Shown here: in pieces, positions 16,240 to 25,339 of the stretch | How the letters are laid out: each line of letters opens with the position of its first letter | Position numbering within the stretch: the first letter of the stretch is position 1 | Origin: Gemmataceae bacterium | Lineage (GTDB): Bacteria; Planctomycetota; Planctomycetia; Gemmatales; Gemmataceae | DNA: 64,000 bases | Assembly: GCA_022842245.1 (NCBI GenBank) | Contig: JALHPZ010000005.1 | Coordinates: 154,979 to 218,978, forward strand | Direction: 5' to 3' | Notes under the pieces: generated by a model | The model's database searches: none | What the model was told of the DNA's origin: nothing | What the model saw: the letters and a program-made list of their open reading frames with translations, nothing else | Program-made: the position numbers and the translations under genes

Positions 16240-17415
16240 ATGCCCGTTCCGCCAATTGTGGTAACCGCTGACCGACGCGACAACGGCCAGACACTGGCCG
16301 CCGTTCTCAAGGCGCATCTGGGTTTGTCCTGGTCGCAGGCGAAGCGCGCGATCGACCGGCGCCACGTGCGCGTGGGCGGGCAGATCGTGGCCGACGCCGC
16401 GTTCCGCGTGAAGGCCGGCAAGCGAATCACGGTGGCCGCCGGAGTCATTGAAGTGCGGAGTGCGGAGCGCGGAGCGCGGAGTGAAAAACCGAAGTCGAAA
16501 ACGAAATCCCCGTTTAGCGGCGAGGCGAAGTCTTCGGAGCCGAGCGCGGCGACGCGGAAACCCAAATCACCGCTCAATGGCGAGGCGAAGTCCGCGAAGC
16601 CGAGCGCGAAGGCTCCGGCCGCAAAATCAAAATCTCAACCCCGCAACTCGGATTTGAACTCCGCACTCCGCACTCCGCACTCCGCACTCCCGAGGCACTC
16701 CGCACTCTTCGAGATCCTCTTTTCCGACGATGCCGTCGTCGTCGTGAACAAACCTGCCGGAGTCACCACCGTGCGCAGCGCCGAGGATCGCGAGGAGTTC
16801 GGCGATGGAAAGCGCTTCCTCCCGAAGACACTCGCAGACCAGTTGCCGGCCGCGCTTGGTGCTCCCGACAAACCCGTCGTCGCCGTCCACCGGCTCGATC
16901 GCGATACCACCGGCGTCCTCGTCTTTGCCCGCACCAAGCTGATCGGCCAGAAGCTGATGGTCCAGTTTCGCCGTCACACCGCCGATCGGCGCTATCTCGC
17001 GCTTGTCCGCGGTGAACCGCAGTCGGGCCGGATCGAGAGCACGCTCGTACCGGACCGCGGCGACGGCCGGCGCGGCAGCGGAACCGGCGACGAGGAGCGG
17101 AAAGCCGTCACCCACGTGAAAGTGCTTGAACGATTCCCTGGCTTCGCGCTCGTCGAGTGCCGGCTCGAAACCGGCCGCACTCACCAGGTGCGCATCCACC
17201 TTGGCGAGGCCGGGAATCCGCTTTGCGGCGAAACAGTCTACGATCGCCCCGTGAACGGCCAGCCTCTCCCCGACGGCAGCGGCGCGGTACGGCCGATGCT
17301 CCATGCCGCCGAACTCGGCTTCACCCACCCCGCCAGCAGCGAGCGGATGACCTTCGCGGTGCCGCCGCCGCCCGATTTCGCCGCACTGCTCGCGAAACTG
17401 CGAGGCGCAACGTGA
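16240..17415 (+). CDS. RluA-family RNA pseudouridine synthase with repeat-derived linker
   Basis: A 391-residue enzyme that isomerises uridine in rRNA or tRNA. An N-terminal S4 RNA-binding domain (about residues 14-68) is joined to the catalytic domain (from about 156). The signature HRLDRDTTG (217-225) contains the catalytic Asp220. The linker (about 72-155) is unusual: it is lysine/serine/proline rich, contains two 15-residue near-repeats ([15 protein letters not shown] and [15 protein letters not shown], 20 residues apart) and is coded by repeat DNA (16453-16707). The frame is intact, so the protein should be functional. Its TGA overlaps the GTG start of the racemase gene. Confidence 0.9.
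   Translation: MPVPPIVVTADRRDNGQTLAAVLKAHLGLSWSQAKRAIDRRHVRVGGQIVADAAFRVKAGKRITVAAGVIEVRSAERGARSEKPKSKTKSPFSGEAKSSEPSAATRKPKSPLNGEAKSAKPSAKAPAAKSKSQPRNSDLNSALRTPHSALPRHSALFEILFSDDAVVVVNKPAGVTTVRSAEDREEFGDGKRFLPKTLADQLPAALGAPDKPVVAVHRLDRDTTGVLVFARTKLIGQKLMVQFRRHTADRRYLALVRGEPQSGRIESTLVPDRGDGRRGSGTGDEERKAVTHVKVLERFPGFALVECRLETGRTHQVRIHLGEAGNPLCGETVYDRPVNGQPLPDGSGAVRPMLHAAELGFTHPASSERMTFAVPPPPDFAALLAKLRGAT
16453..16707. repeat. Repeat element inserted in frame in a pseudouridine synthase gene
   Basis: The left end (16453-16483) is built of short GTGCGGA/GCGCGGA units and the right end (16659-16707) of ACTCCGC units in inverted orientation. Between them are two 60-bp direct near-copies (16501-16560 and 16561-16620), each containing GGCGAGGCGAAGTC. 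The block is open in the gene's frame and codes for the low-complexity linker. Part of the first 60-bp unit (GCGAAGTCTTCGGAGC) also occurs in the inverted repeat at 51694-51754, so the material belongs to a family dispersed in this genome. Confidence 0.75.
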
Positions 17416-18359
17416 GCGGACCCCGCCGCGTCGTCGCCATCGATTCGCACACCGGCGGCGAGCCGACGCGCATCGTCGTCGAAGGCGGCCCCGACCTCGG
17501 CGGCGGTCCGCTCGCCGAACGGTGCAAACGCTTCCGCGACCACCACGACGACTTCCGCTCGTTCGTCGTCAACGAGCCGCGCGGCTCGGACGTCCTCGTC
17601 GGCGGCCTGATTGTCCCGCCCGGCGATCCGTCCTGCTCCGCCGGCATCCTCTTCTTCAACAACATCGGTACGCTCGGCATGTGCGGCCACGGCACCATCG
17701 GCCTGCTCGCCACGCTCGCCCACCTAGGCCGCATCGGCCCCGGCGAACACCGCATCGACACGCCCGTCGGTCTGATTTCCGCGACGCTCCACGATGCGAA
17801 TCGCGTTTCGGTGGCGAACGTGCCGAGTTATCGCTGTGCGAAGAAAGTCACGGTCGAAGTTGAAGGGATCGGCCGCGTGGCCGGCGACGTGGCGTGGGGC
17901 GGCAACTGGTTCTTCCTCGTGGACGACCACGGCGAGCGAATTGAAAAGGATAACGTCGAACGCTTGACCGACGTGTCGTGGCGGATCCGGCAGGCGCTGG
18001 CAAAGAACGGCATCGCCGGCGACGACGGCGGCGAGATCGACCATATCGAACTCTTCGGTCCGCCCGCCGACCCTGCGAACCACGGCCGGAACTTCGTGCT
18101 CTGCCCCGGCAAGGCATACGACCGCAGCCCGTGCGGCACCGGCACGAGCGCCAAGCTCGCGTGCCTCGCCGCCGACGGCAAACTCCGCCCCGGCGAGGTC
18201 TGGCGGCAGGAGAGCGTCATCGGCAGCGTCTTCGAGGGCTCCTACGAACCGCTCGCCGACGGCCGCATCCGCCCCCGCATCGCCGGCACCGCGTACGTCA
18301 CTGGCGAGGTGGTCCTCCTGCAATCGCCCGGCGATCCGTTCCCACACGGGCTGCGGTGA
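17412..18359 (+). CDS. Proline racemase / 4-hydroxyproline 2-epimerase family protein
   Basis: A 315-residue cofactor-independent epimerase. Both catalytic cysteines are present: Cys91 in [10 protein letters not shown] and Cys241 in [10 protein letters not shown]. Two cysteines point to an active racemase or epimerase; dehydratases of the family have Ser or Thr in the first position. Family context favours 4-hydroxyproline 2-epimerase, the first step in trans-4-hydroxy-L-proline catabolism, but proline racemase is not excluded. The start is a GTG at 17412 that overlaps the pseudouridine synthase stop (GTGA), so translation is coupled. It converges on an amidohydrolase gene with only seven bases between stops. 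Confidence 0.85.
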   Translation: MSGPRRVVAIDSHTGGEPTRIVVEGGPDLGGGPLAERCKRFRDHHDDFRSFVVNEPRGSDVLVGGLIVPPGDPSCSAGILFFNNIGTLGMCGHGTIGLLATLAHLGRIGPGEHRIDTPVGLISATLHDANRVSVANVPSYRCAKKVTVEVEGIGRVAGDVAWGGNWFFLVDDHGERIEKDNVERLTDVSWRIRQALAKNGIAGDDGGEIDHIELFGPPADPANHGRNFVLCPGKAYDRSPCGTGTSAKLACLAADGKLRPGEVWRQESVIGSVFEGSYEPLADGRIRPRIAGTAYVTGEVVLLQSPGDPFPHGLR

Positions 18360-18366
18360 AGCCCGC

Positions 18367-19302
18367 TCACAGCCCGTAGAATTTCACCGCGTTATCGTGC
18401 AGCAGCTTCTTCTGGTCCGCCTCCGGCTTGTCGGCGATGATCTGTCGCAGGGCCGTCAGCCAGTCGGCGTAGGAACCGGCCGCCAGCACGACGGGCCAGT
18501 CGCCGCCGAACATCACGCGGTCCCAGCCGAACGTCTCCGTGATGTGATGCACCACCGGGGCGATGTCCTCGGCCTTCCACTTCCCGTTCTCCCAGCCGTT
18601 CGCAAGGAAGCCCGATACCTTGCACATCACGCCCTTCTTCGCGGCGAGGGCGGTGGTGTCCTTCTTCCATTGGTCCCACTGCGCCGGAGTGAACTTCGCC
18701 TGCGGATTGCCGCAATGGTCGAGAATGAACCGTGTGTTCGGGCACTGTTCGACGAGCTTGACGAAATTCGGCAGGTCGGCCGGGCGAACGCAGAGGTCGT
18801 AGCTGAGGCCGAGGTCGCCGAGGAGTTGGATCCCCTTCACGAACTTCGCTTCGAGGCAGTAGTCCGGCGGTGTGCTGTCAACGTGCAGCACCTGGCGGAT
18901 GCCCTTGACGTACTTGCTACCCTTGAACTGCCCGGCGTACTTGGCGAAGCCGTCCGAGTTCGGCCGGCCCGACACGACGGCCGCACACGTTGGCGTCTTC
19001 CCGCCCGTGCAAAGTTCGATCAGGTAATCCGCCTCGGCCTGCTGCTGCTCTGGCACCACGTCCACTTCCATGTAGACGGCCTTCACGACGTTCAGCCCCT
19101 TCGTCGCCTCGGCGTATTCCTTCGGCGTGAAGCTGGCGTCGTAGACCGTGCCTGGCTTCAGCCAGCCGAGTTTGAACTTGCTCAGGTCCCACAGGTGCTG
19201 GTGCGTATCGACGACGGGTAGCATCGGTTTGTCCCGGGAGGAAGCGACGGCCGGCAGCGCGAGCGCGGCGGCACCGGCGGCGAGGAAGTCGCGGCGGTTC
19301 AT
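18367..19302 (-). CDS. Exported amidohydrolase (TIM-barrel, amidohydrolase-2 type)
   Basis: A 311-residue protein with a Tat leader (MNRRDFLAAGAAALALP). The metal-site pattern is that of the amidohydrolase-2 group: HQHLWDL near the N-terminus, ILDHCGNP in the middle and MFGGDWPV near the C-terminus. Relatives include L-fuconolactonase and 2-pyrone-4,6-dicarboxylate hydrolase, so a lactone-type substrate is plausible but not shown. The ATG at 19302 is preferred over far-upstream in-frame codons because it starts the leader exactly. Convergent with the racemase gene. Confidence 0.85.
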   Translation of the reverse strand: MNRRDFLAAGAAALALPAVASSRDKPMLPVVDTHQHLWDLSKFKLGWLKPGTVYDASFTPKEYAEATKGLNVVKAVYMEVDVVPEQQQAEADYLIELCTGGKTPTCAAVVSGRPNSDGFAKYAGQFKGSKYVKGIRQVLHVDSTPPDYCLEAKFVKGIQLLGDLGLSYDLCVRPADLPNFVKLVEQCPNTRFILDHCGNPQAKFTPAQWDQWKKDTTALAAKKGVMCKVSGFLANGWENGKWKAEDIAPVVHHITETFGWDRVMFGGDWPVVLAAGSYADWLTALRQIIADKPEADQKKLLHDNAVKFYGL

Positions 19303-19424
19303 GGAGAAGCCCTCGGTGATGGTGCGATTGTATGCGGCCCGAAACCAATGGGTGAGCGTGGATTTTGATTGTCCGGATCCTTTGACGCGGTCAGAATGGG
19401 CCGATCCGCCAAGAGACCCTTCCG

Positions 19425-19721
19425 ATGGATTTCGTCGATCTCTTTTTCCCGGAACCGGCCCAGGCGATGCACCTGCGGCGCCTCGCGCACCTGCAATCGC
19501 TCGCGCTCCGGAAACAATCCGAAGTGACGCAGGAGGAGTTCGACGCATTGGACCGCGAGCTCCGGGAAGTCCGACTCTACCTGACGGCGCTGAGCCAGTT
19601 GCTCGTGGAGAAAGGTCTGCTTCGCGCGGATGAACTGCAGGCGAAGGTGCTGACGCTGTTGCCGCCGTTGCCGGTGCCGGCCGCGCCCGCGGATGAGAAC
19701 CCATTTGCCGGATTGAAGTAG
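19425..19721 (+). CDS. Small hypothetical protein, helical
   Basis: A 98-residue protein that I do not recognise. The middle (about residues 18-72, QSLALRKQSEVTQEEFDALD onward) is strongly charged with a heptad-like pattern and is probably a coiled coil or helical hairpin. The C-terminus is a proline-rich tail (PPLPVPAAPADENPF). No signal or membrane segment. It stands just upstream of another small gene on the same strand with 27 bases between them. Confidence 0.6.
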   Translation: MDFVDLFFPEPAQAMHLRRLAHLQSLALRKQSEVTQEEFDALDRELREVRLYLTALSQLLVEKGLLRADELQAKVLTLLPPLPVPAAPADENPFAGLK

Positions 19722-19748
19722 ATTCCTTTCCTTCCCTCCGGAGCCGAT

Positions 19749-20111
19749 ATGCCGGGCCAACGCGATCCGTTGCTGATCGTTGGTCAAGTGATAGTGGGCG
19801 TACTCTTCGTATCGGCCGCCGTCATACTCCCGATGTACTTACGCCATCGCCGGCGCTTGGATCACCACGACATCCGCGAAGAGGCCGAGCGGCGCGGCTG
19901 CCGCGTGACCGGGATCCGTTACGATTGGTTCGGCTGGATTCGGGGGCCCTTTGCCGGCGAACACCAACCGCGGCGGAGTCGGGTTTATCGCGTCGAATGC
20001 GATGAGAACGACGAACATCGCGCGGCGAGCGTGCTGATCGGCCCCCGCCGACGGTATGAATCGACCGAGCAGCTGACCTGGCGCTGGACGGATGATTCGA
20101 ACGATTGGTGA
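19749..20111 (+). CDS. Small membrane-anchored hypothetical protein
   Basis: A 120-residue protein with one hydrophobic segment near the N-terminus ([20 protein letters not shown], residues 8-27) followed by a basic stop-transfer stretch ([10 protein letters not shown]). The remaining 90 residues are soluble and probably cytoplasmic by the positive-inside rule, with [20 protein letters not shown] and a basic C-terminal half. No family is recognised. It may be cotranscribed with the gene at 19425. The ATPase gene starts 80 bases downstream with its own -10-like box. Confidence 0.6.
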   Translation: MPGQRDPLLIVGQVIVGVLFVSAAVILPMYLRHRRRLDHHDIREEAERRGCRVTGIRYDWFGWIRGPFAGEHQPRRSRVYRVECDENDEHRAASVLIGPRRRYESTEQLTWRWTDDSNDW

Positions 20112-20135
20112 TACCCGCCGACCGGCGGACATGCG

Positions 20136-20141
20136 TACAAT
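20136..20141 (+). promoter_or_regulatory. Possible -10 box for the P-type ATPase gene
   Basis: TACAAT lies 50 bases before the ATG at 20192. No -35 box is evident at 16-18 bases upstream. The match is to five of six consensus bases. Confidence 0.35.
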
Positions 20142-20191
20142 ACCGGTCCGCTTCACTCGTCGAATCAACCCAAACTCGCCGGCGATCCCTC

Positions 20192-22087
20192 ATGACCACG
20201 TCGGCCTCACTCGCGCCCGCCCTTTCGTCCCGAAGGGAAATCCTGATCGCCGTGATCGCCATCCTGGCGATTGCCCTCCATCTGGTGTTGCGGTTTGGAT
20301 TCGAGGCGGTCCATCGAACCGGGGGATTCGCCGTCCATCAGTTCCCGCTTCTGGCTGCGATCGTCGGGGGCATACCGCTTCTGGTTGGGCTTGGCCGGCA
20401 CCTGTTGCGCGGGGAATTCAGCTCCGATCTGTTAGCGGGGATTTCGATCGTCACGGCCGTGATCCTGGGCGAATACCTGGCCGGCACGCTGGTAGTGCTC
20501 ATGCTCTCCGGCGGTCAGGCGCTGGAATCCTACGCGGTGCGTCGGGCTTCCTTCGCTTTGGAAGCGCTCGCACGGCGGATGCCGACCCGGGCACACCGGA
20601 AGCAGGGTGCCACGATCGACGACATTCCGCTCGAGTCGGTGGCCGTCGGCGATGAACTAGTGGTGTTTCCGCATGAAACCTGCCCGGTCGACGGTGTGGT
20701 GCTCGAAGGCCACAGCACGATGAACGAGGCCTATCTCACCGGAGAGCCGTACTTGCTCCCGAAGGCGCTCGGCGCGGTTGTTCTTTCCGGGGCGATCAAT
20801 GGCGAGGGGGCATTGACGATCCGTGCGGAAAAGACGGCCGTCGATTCGAGATATGCGAAGATCATGCAGGTGATGCGGGATTCGGAGCAACGGCGCCCGC
20901 AACTCCGCCGGCTGGGCGATCAAATCGGCGCCGTCTACACGCCACTCGCAGTCGCCATCGCGATCGCGGCGTGGGCCATCAGCGGCGAAGCCTCGCGGTT
21001 TCTCGGGGTTCTCGTCGTCGCGACGCCCTGCCCGCTGCTCATCGCCATTCCCGTGGCCATCATCGGCTCGGTGTCGCTGGCGGCGCGGCGCGGGATCATC
21101 ATCAAGGACCCCGCCGTACTCGAGAAGATCGACACCTGCCGCGTCGCCATTTTCGACAAGACCGGAACGCTGACCTACGGGCAACCGAAGCTGACGGACG
21201 TGCTGCCCGGACCGGGATTCAGCCGCGAGGAATCCCTCGCGGCCGTCGCCAGTCTGGAACGCTATTCGCGCCATCCGCTGGCGTCGGCAATGGTGGAGGC
21301 CGCCGAGTCCGAACGGCTCGTGCTGGCGGAAGCGGTCGAAGTGAGCGAACGGCCCGGTGAAGGACTGCGTGGCGTCATCGCCGGTCGAAAAATCCAGGTG
21401 ACGAGCCGGAAGAAACTCGCGGCGCAGTCACCCGCCCTCGCGGAATCGCTACCCCCGTTGGCCGGCGGCCTCGAATGCGTCGTGCTCATCGACGGAGCCT
21501 ATGCCGCCACGTTCCGCTTCCGCGACGAACCGCGCTCCGAGGGCAAGTCGTTTGTCCGGCACTTGAAGCCCCGGCATGGCTTCGATCGCGTATTGCTCGT
21601 CTCGGGCGACCGCGAATCGGAAGTGCGTTATCTGGCGGACAAGGTGGGTATCACGGAAGTTTTTGCAAGCCAAAGTCCGGAACAGAAACTCGCCCTCGTG
21701 CGGAGCGAGACGCTGAAAGCCAACTCGATCTTCATGGGCGACGGGATCAACGATGCCCCGGCCCTGACAGCCGCGACCGTCGGCATCGCCTTCGGCCAGG
21801 GGAGCGACGTGACGGCGGAAGCCGCTGGGGCGGTCATTCTCGAAAGCTCACTGCAACGCGTCGATGAGTTATTGCACATCGGCCGGCGCATGCGCACGAT
21901 CGCATTGCAAAGTGCCGTCGGCGGGATGGCGCTGAGCGTCATCGGTATGCTCGTCGCCGCTGCGGGCTACCTCCCACCGGTCGCTGGCGCGATCGCGCAG
22001 GAATTGATCGATGTGCTCGCGGTCTTGAACGCCCTGCGGACCTCGATGTTGCCGCGCACGCTGACGGACTACGACCCTCCGGAATGA
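20192..22087 (+). CDS. P1B-type heavy-metal transporting ATPase, TPCP type
   Basis: A 631-residue cation pump. The P-type landmarks are all present: TGEP (183-186), the phosphorylated Asp322 in FDKTGTLT, the P1B His-Pro pair (361-362) in [10 protein letters not shown] and the hinge [10 protein letters not shown]. The intramembrane metal motif is TPCP (278-281) in [10 protein letters not shown] rather than the CPC of classic copper, zinc or cadmium pumps. No N-terminal heavy-metal-binding domain is present: transmembrane helices start near residue 17. TPC-type P1B pumps are less well defined and have been linked to iron or cobalt in other bacteria, so the ion is uncertain. The ATG at 20192 is used because the in-frame ATG at 20105 overlaps the preceding gene. 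Confidence 0.9.
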   Translation: MTTSASLAPALSSRREILIAVIAILAIALHLVLRFGFEAVHRTGGFAVHQFPLLAAIVGGIPLLVGLGRHLLRGEFSSDLLAGISIVTAVILGEYLAGTLVVLMLSGGQALESYAVRRASFALEALARRMPTRAHRKQGATIDDIPLESVAVGDELVVFPHETCPVDGVVLEGHSTMNEAYLTGEPYLLPKALGAVVLSGAINGEGALTIRAEKTAVDSRYAKIMQVMRDSEQRRPQLRRLGDQIGAVYTPLAVAIAIAAWAISGEASRFLGVLVVATPCPLLIAIPVAIIGSVSLAARRGIIIKDPAVLEKIDTCRVAIFDKTGTLTYGQPKLTDVLPGPGFSREESLAAVASLERYSRHPLASAMVEAAESERLVLAEAVEVSERPGEGLRGVIAGRKIQVTSRKKLAAQSPALAESLPPLAGGLECVVLIDGAYAATFRFRDEPRSEGKSFVRHLKPRHGFDRVLLVSGDRESEVRYLADKVGITEVFASQSPEQKLALVRSETLKANSIFMGDGINDAPALTAATVGIAFGQGSDVTAEAAGAVILESSLQRVDELLHIGRRMRTIALQSAVGGMALSVIGMLVAAAGYLPPVAGAIAQELIDVLAVLNALRTSMLPRTLTDYDPPE

Positions 22088-22119
22088 TCGCGGGCATTTG
22101 GCCCCGTACTCTATCCCCC

Positions 22120-22902
22120 ATGACCCACCGCATACTCGTGACCGGCTCGGCCGGTCGACTCGGCCGCGCTGCCGTCAAGGCGCTCGTTGCCCTGGGGCAC
22201 CACGTCGTTGGCTTCGACGTGCGCCCGACCCCGGGACTGCCGGCGAATCAATCGCTGGTCGCGACACTTGCCGACGTCGCCGTGCTACGAGCCGCGATGC
22301 AGGGGATGGATCGCGTCATCCACCTCGCGGCCACGCCGGACGATGCGAAGTATCCGCGCGGCAACCCACCGGACGACGGGGACAACTTTCTCGACGGACT
22401 CGTGCCGAACAACATCGTCGGGCTTTACCACGTGCTGGAAGCCGCCCGGCTCGCGAAAGTACCGCGCCTGATCCTCGCCAGTACCGGGCAGGTCGTGGAC
22501 CGCCACATCGACGCGAAGCAGATCCCGTTGAACGGCTCGGCCCGCTTCGCCCCACGCTACCTCTACGCATGCACGAAGGTCTTCCTCGAAGCGATCGGCG
22601 AAGTCTACAGCCGCGAGCACGGGATGGCCGTGATTGCGGTCCGGCTCGGCTGGTGCCCGCGCGACCTCGGCCAGGTCGCGGAGATCGAACGGAGCATCGA
22701 GGACCAGGACGTGTATCTCAGCCCCGGCGACGCCGGCCGGTTCTTCACCGCGGCCGTGGAAGCGGAGGGCGTGAGTGGCTTCCACGTGGCGTACGCGACG
22801 AGCCGGCACCGAACGGAATTGATTTACGATCTGTCGGAAACGACGAACTTGACGGGCTTCGTGCCGCAGGACACGTGGCCGACGGGGTCGACGGAGTGGT
22901 GA
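22120..22902 (+). CDS. NAD-dependent epimerase/dehydratase (extended SDR)
   Basis: A 260-residue extended short-chain dehydrogenase. The Rossmann motif TGSAGRLG (residues 7-14) binds NAD(P), and the catalytic pair is in RYLYACTKVFLE (YxxxK), followed by the substrate-side phrase AVRLGWCPRD. Relatives act on sugars, nucleotide sugars or uronates (uronate dehydrogenase-like); the substrate is not known here. I start at the ATG at 22120, which places the Rossmann motif at the usual distance from the N-terminus. It follows the ATPase gene by 32 bases. Confidence 0.85.
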   Translation: MTHRILVTGSAGRLGRAAVKALVALGHHVVGFDVRPTPGLPANQSLVATLADVAVLRAAMQGMDRVIHLAATPDDAKYPRGNPPDDGDNFLDGLVPNNIVGLYHVLEAARLAKVPRLILASTGQVVDRHIDAKQIPLNGSARFAPRYLYACTKVFLEAIGEVYSREHGMAVIAVRLGWCPRDLGQVAEIERSIEDQDVYLSPGDAGRFFTAAVEAEGVSGFHVAYATSRHRTELIYDLSETTNLTGFVPQDTWPTGSTEW

Positions 22903-22981
22903 AACGATGATCGCGTTCAAAACGCAATGACCCTCGTGGATTCACGAATTCTCGAAACCCGACGACGGGCAAGCCCTCCGC

Positions 22982-22987
22982 TATATT
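22982..22987 (+). promoter_or_regulatory. Possible -10 box for the DUF58 gene
   Basis: TATATT ends six bases before the ATG at 22994. If it is a working -10 box, transcription would begin at or next to the start codon and the mRNA would be leaderless. No -35 box is clear and no Shine-Dalgarno sequence is possible in that space. Confidence 0.25.
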
Positions 22988-22993
22988 GGTCCC

Positions 22994-23899
22994 ATGAGCA
23001 GCACCGCTGAGAAGTACCTGCGCCCCGAAGTCATCCGCCAGGTCGCGCGGCTCGACCTCCGTGCCAAGTTCATCGTCGAAGGCTTCCTCACCGGCCTGCA
23101 CAACTCGCCCTTCCAGGGCTTCTCCGTCGAGTTCTCCGAGCACCGCAAATACACCCCCGGCGACGATATCAAGGACCTCGACTGGAAGGTCTACGCCAAG
23201 ACCGGTCGGTACTACGTCAAGAAGTTCCGCGCCGAGACGAACATGACGGGCTATCTCGTCATGGATCTCTCGAAATCCATGGGTTACACGTACCGCCAGG
23301 AACTGACGAAGTTCGAGTACGGCATCTGCCTCGCGGCCGCGCTCGCCTACCTGATGATCCACCAGCAGGACCCGGTCGGCCTCGTCACCTTCGACGAGAA
23401 GATTCGGAACGTCCTGCCGCCGAAAAGCAAGCGCAGCCAGCTTGGCACGATGCTCAGCATGCTCGCGAACCTCCAGCCGACGGGGCCGACGGACATCGCA
23501 AACGGATTGTTCCAACTCGCCGGGCTGATCCGCGGGAAGTGCCTGATCATGGTCTTCAGCGACCTGTTGACCGATCCGGACCCGGTGATGAAGAGCTTGT
23601 ACCGACTGCGCCACGCGGGGCACGAGATCATTCTCTTCCACATTCTCGACGAGGCCGAGGTGAAGTTCCCGTTCACGGGGCTGAACGATTTCGAGGACCC
23701 CGAGACGGGCGCGATCGTGAAGGACATCGACGCGCGTGGCATCCGCGACGACTACCTGCAGAGCCTGAACGAGTTTCAGGAGACGTGGAAGCGCGAGTGC
23801 GGGCTGGCGAACGTGGATTACGTGCCGATGGATACGAGCGTGGGGTTCGACAAGGCGCTGCTGGAATACCTAATCCAGCGGACGCGGCGGTTCTCGTGA
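22994..23899 (+). CDS. DUF58 (vWA-like) domain-containing protein
   Basis: A 301-residue soluble protein of the DUF58 family. The family signature EFSEHRKYTPGDDIKDLDWK is at about residues 47-66, followed by a von Willebrand A-like fold whose metal site DLSKS (91-95) is intact. DUF58 proteins usually sit beside a MoxR AAA+ ATPase and membrane vWA proteins, forming a chaperone-like system. Neither is seen next to this gene, so partners must be elsewhere. It starts 91 bases after the epimerase gene and ends at a perfect palindrome. Confidence 0.9.
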   Translation: MSSTAEKYLRPEVIRQVARLDLRAKFIVEGFLTGLHNSPFQGFSVEFSEHRKYTPGDDIKDLDWKVYAKTGRYYVKKFRAETNMTGYLVMDLSKSMGYTYRQELTKFEYGICLAAALAYLMIHQQDPVGLVTFDEKIRNVLPPKSKRSQLGTMLSMLANLQPTGPTDIANGLFQLAGLIRGKCLIMVFSDLLTDPDPVMKSLYRLRHAGHEIILFHILDEAEVKFPFTGLNDFEDPETGAIVKDIDARGIRDDYLQSLNEFQETWKRECGLANVDYVPMDTSVGFDKALLEYLIQRTRRFS

Positions 23900-23903
23900 C
23901 GGG

Positions 23904-23931
23904 AAGCCCCGGGATGATCATCCCGGGGCTT
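23904..23931. terminator. Perfect 28-bp palindrome between convergent genes
   Basis: The palindrome centres on TGATCA with GC-rich arms and lies between the DUF58 stop at 23899 and the minus-strand PQQ-like gene ending at 23941. A short T-containing stretch follows on the plus strand (TTGCCCACTTTTACTT). It should serve both genes. Confidence 0.65.
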
Positions 23932-23940
23932 TGCCCACTT

Positions 23941-25260
23941 TTACTTCGAGAGGTCCACGCAGACGAGTTCCTCGTCGTTGCGGGCGAACATCTTCTTGTT
24001 GGCGAAGGCCGGCATGCTCCAGACGACCGTGCGACGGCTCACCTTGTGATTCGGCTTAATCACGTTGGCACGGTCGATTTCCTCGTAGCCCTTGGGCGAG
24101 AGCTTGCCGATGACGAGGTCGCCCTTCTCGGTGAAGAAGAAGAACCGATCGCCGTTCTTCACAATGAAGGCCGTGCCGGAATCGGTCGGTCCGCCGATCA
24201 CGTCTTCGGTTTCCCAGAGGCGCTTGCCGCTGGGGAGTTCGACGGCGTAGAGCTTGCCGTTCTGGTCGACGCCGTAGAGCGTGCCGTCGACGGCCATCGG
24301 CTGCACATTGACGGGAGCGAAGCCGAATCCCTTCTTGTCCTTCCAAACCGTTTCGGCAGACGGCTTACCATCCTTGGCACCGAGCTTGAGGAGCAGGTTC
24401 TTGTTGTTCCAGCCGCCGCCGAACAGGTAATCGCCGACGACGATGGGGGACATGATGATGCTGCCGTTGTCGGCGGTGTAGGGTTGCGTCCAGAGGCGCT
24501 TGCCGGTCTCGGGGTCGATGGCGGTGAACGCGCGGGGTTTGAGCAGCACGAGCTGGCGGACGCCGCCGTGGGTGATGATCGTCGGGGGGCAGTAGCCGAC
24601 TTCGTCCTTGCCGTTGGACGATTCGGCCTTCCAAATCAGTTCGCCGGTATCCTTGTTGAGCGCGACAATGTGCGAGCCGTCGCCGCCGGCGAGGGTGATG
24701 AGTTTGTTACCGTCGATGAGCGGGTGCGCGGCGAAGCCCCAGAGCGGCGTGCCGTTGCCGCCCATCGTCTTGAGGTTCTTCTGCCAGACGATCTTCTTGG
24801 CGTTCCCTTCGGCGAAGCAGATGAGGTCGCCTTCCGTCCCGAGGGTGTAAACCTTGCCGCCGCTGACGAGCGGCGTGCAGCGCGGACCATTAGGATAGCT
24901 GACGGCGATCTTGACCGGGTATTCGTGCTTCCAGACTTCGCTGCCGTCCTTTTCGTTGAGGCAGAAGACTCGCTCGATACCGGTGAGTTCCTGCCCCTGC
25001 CAGTTTCCTTCGGGGGCTTTGTCCTTGGTGAGGTAGTCCATCACGTAGACTTTGCCGTTGGCGACGGCGGGGCCGCTGTACGAGCCGCCGACCTTCGTGC
25101 GCCAGAGCACCTTCGGCCCGCCGGCGGGGAACTTCTCGAGGATGCCGGTTTCCTTCCAGACGTTGTCGCGGTCCTTGCCCATCCACTGGGGCCAGTCGTC
25201 CGCGCGGCCGATGGAAGCGGTGAGCAACAGGAGGGTGAGAGTCGTCATCCGAACGAGCAT
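23941..25260 (-). CDS. Secreted PQQ-like beta-propeller protein
   Basis: A 439-residue exported propeller protein. The leader is MLVRMTTLTLLLLTASIGRA, followed by the typical entry phrase DDWPQWMGKDRDNVWKE. Blades with the PQQ-like pattern recur: VFCLNEKDGSEVWKHEYPV, IVALNKDTGELIWKAE, FTAIDPETGKRLWTQ and YAVELPSGKRLWETE. GGAG lies seven bases before the ATG at 25260. Like the 1806-3053 protein it probably acts in the periplasm, and binding of PQQ is unproven. The two proteins share architecture but not adjacent partners. Confidence 0.88.
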   Translation of the reverse strand: MLVRMTTLTLLLLTASIGRADDWPQWMGKDRDNVWKETGILEKFPAGGPKVLWRTKVGGSYSGPAVANGKVYVMDYLTKDKAPEGNWQGQELTGIERVFCLNEKDGSEVWKHEYPVKIAVSYPNGPRCTPLVSGGKVYTLGTEGDLICFAEGNAKKIVWQKNLKTMGGNGTPLWGFAAHPLIDGNKLITLAGGDGSHIVALNKDTGELIWKAESSNGKDEVGYCPPTIITHGGVRQLVLLKPRAFTAIDPETGKRLWTQPYTADNGSIIMSPIVVGDYLFGGGWNNKNLLLKLGAKDGKPSAETVWKDKKGFGFAPVNVQPMAVDGTLYGVDQNGKLYAVELPSGKRLWETEDVIGGPTDSGTAFIVKNGDRFFFFTEKGDLVIGKLSPKGYEEIDRANVIKPNHKVSRRTVVWSMPAFANKKMFARNDEELVCVDLSK

Positions 25261-25339
25261 GGGGTTTCTCCGGGAGTCACGTGGCGATCGAGCCGAGGGT
25301 ATAGTATTCGGGTCGGGAAATCCTTACGAGGGGTCGCCG

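Noticed and set aside
16453-16707. A frameshifted or broken pseudouridine synthase
   Set aside because: The repeat block keeps the reading frame and both domains are intact.
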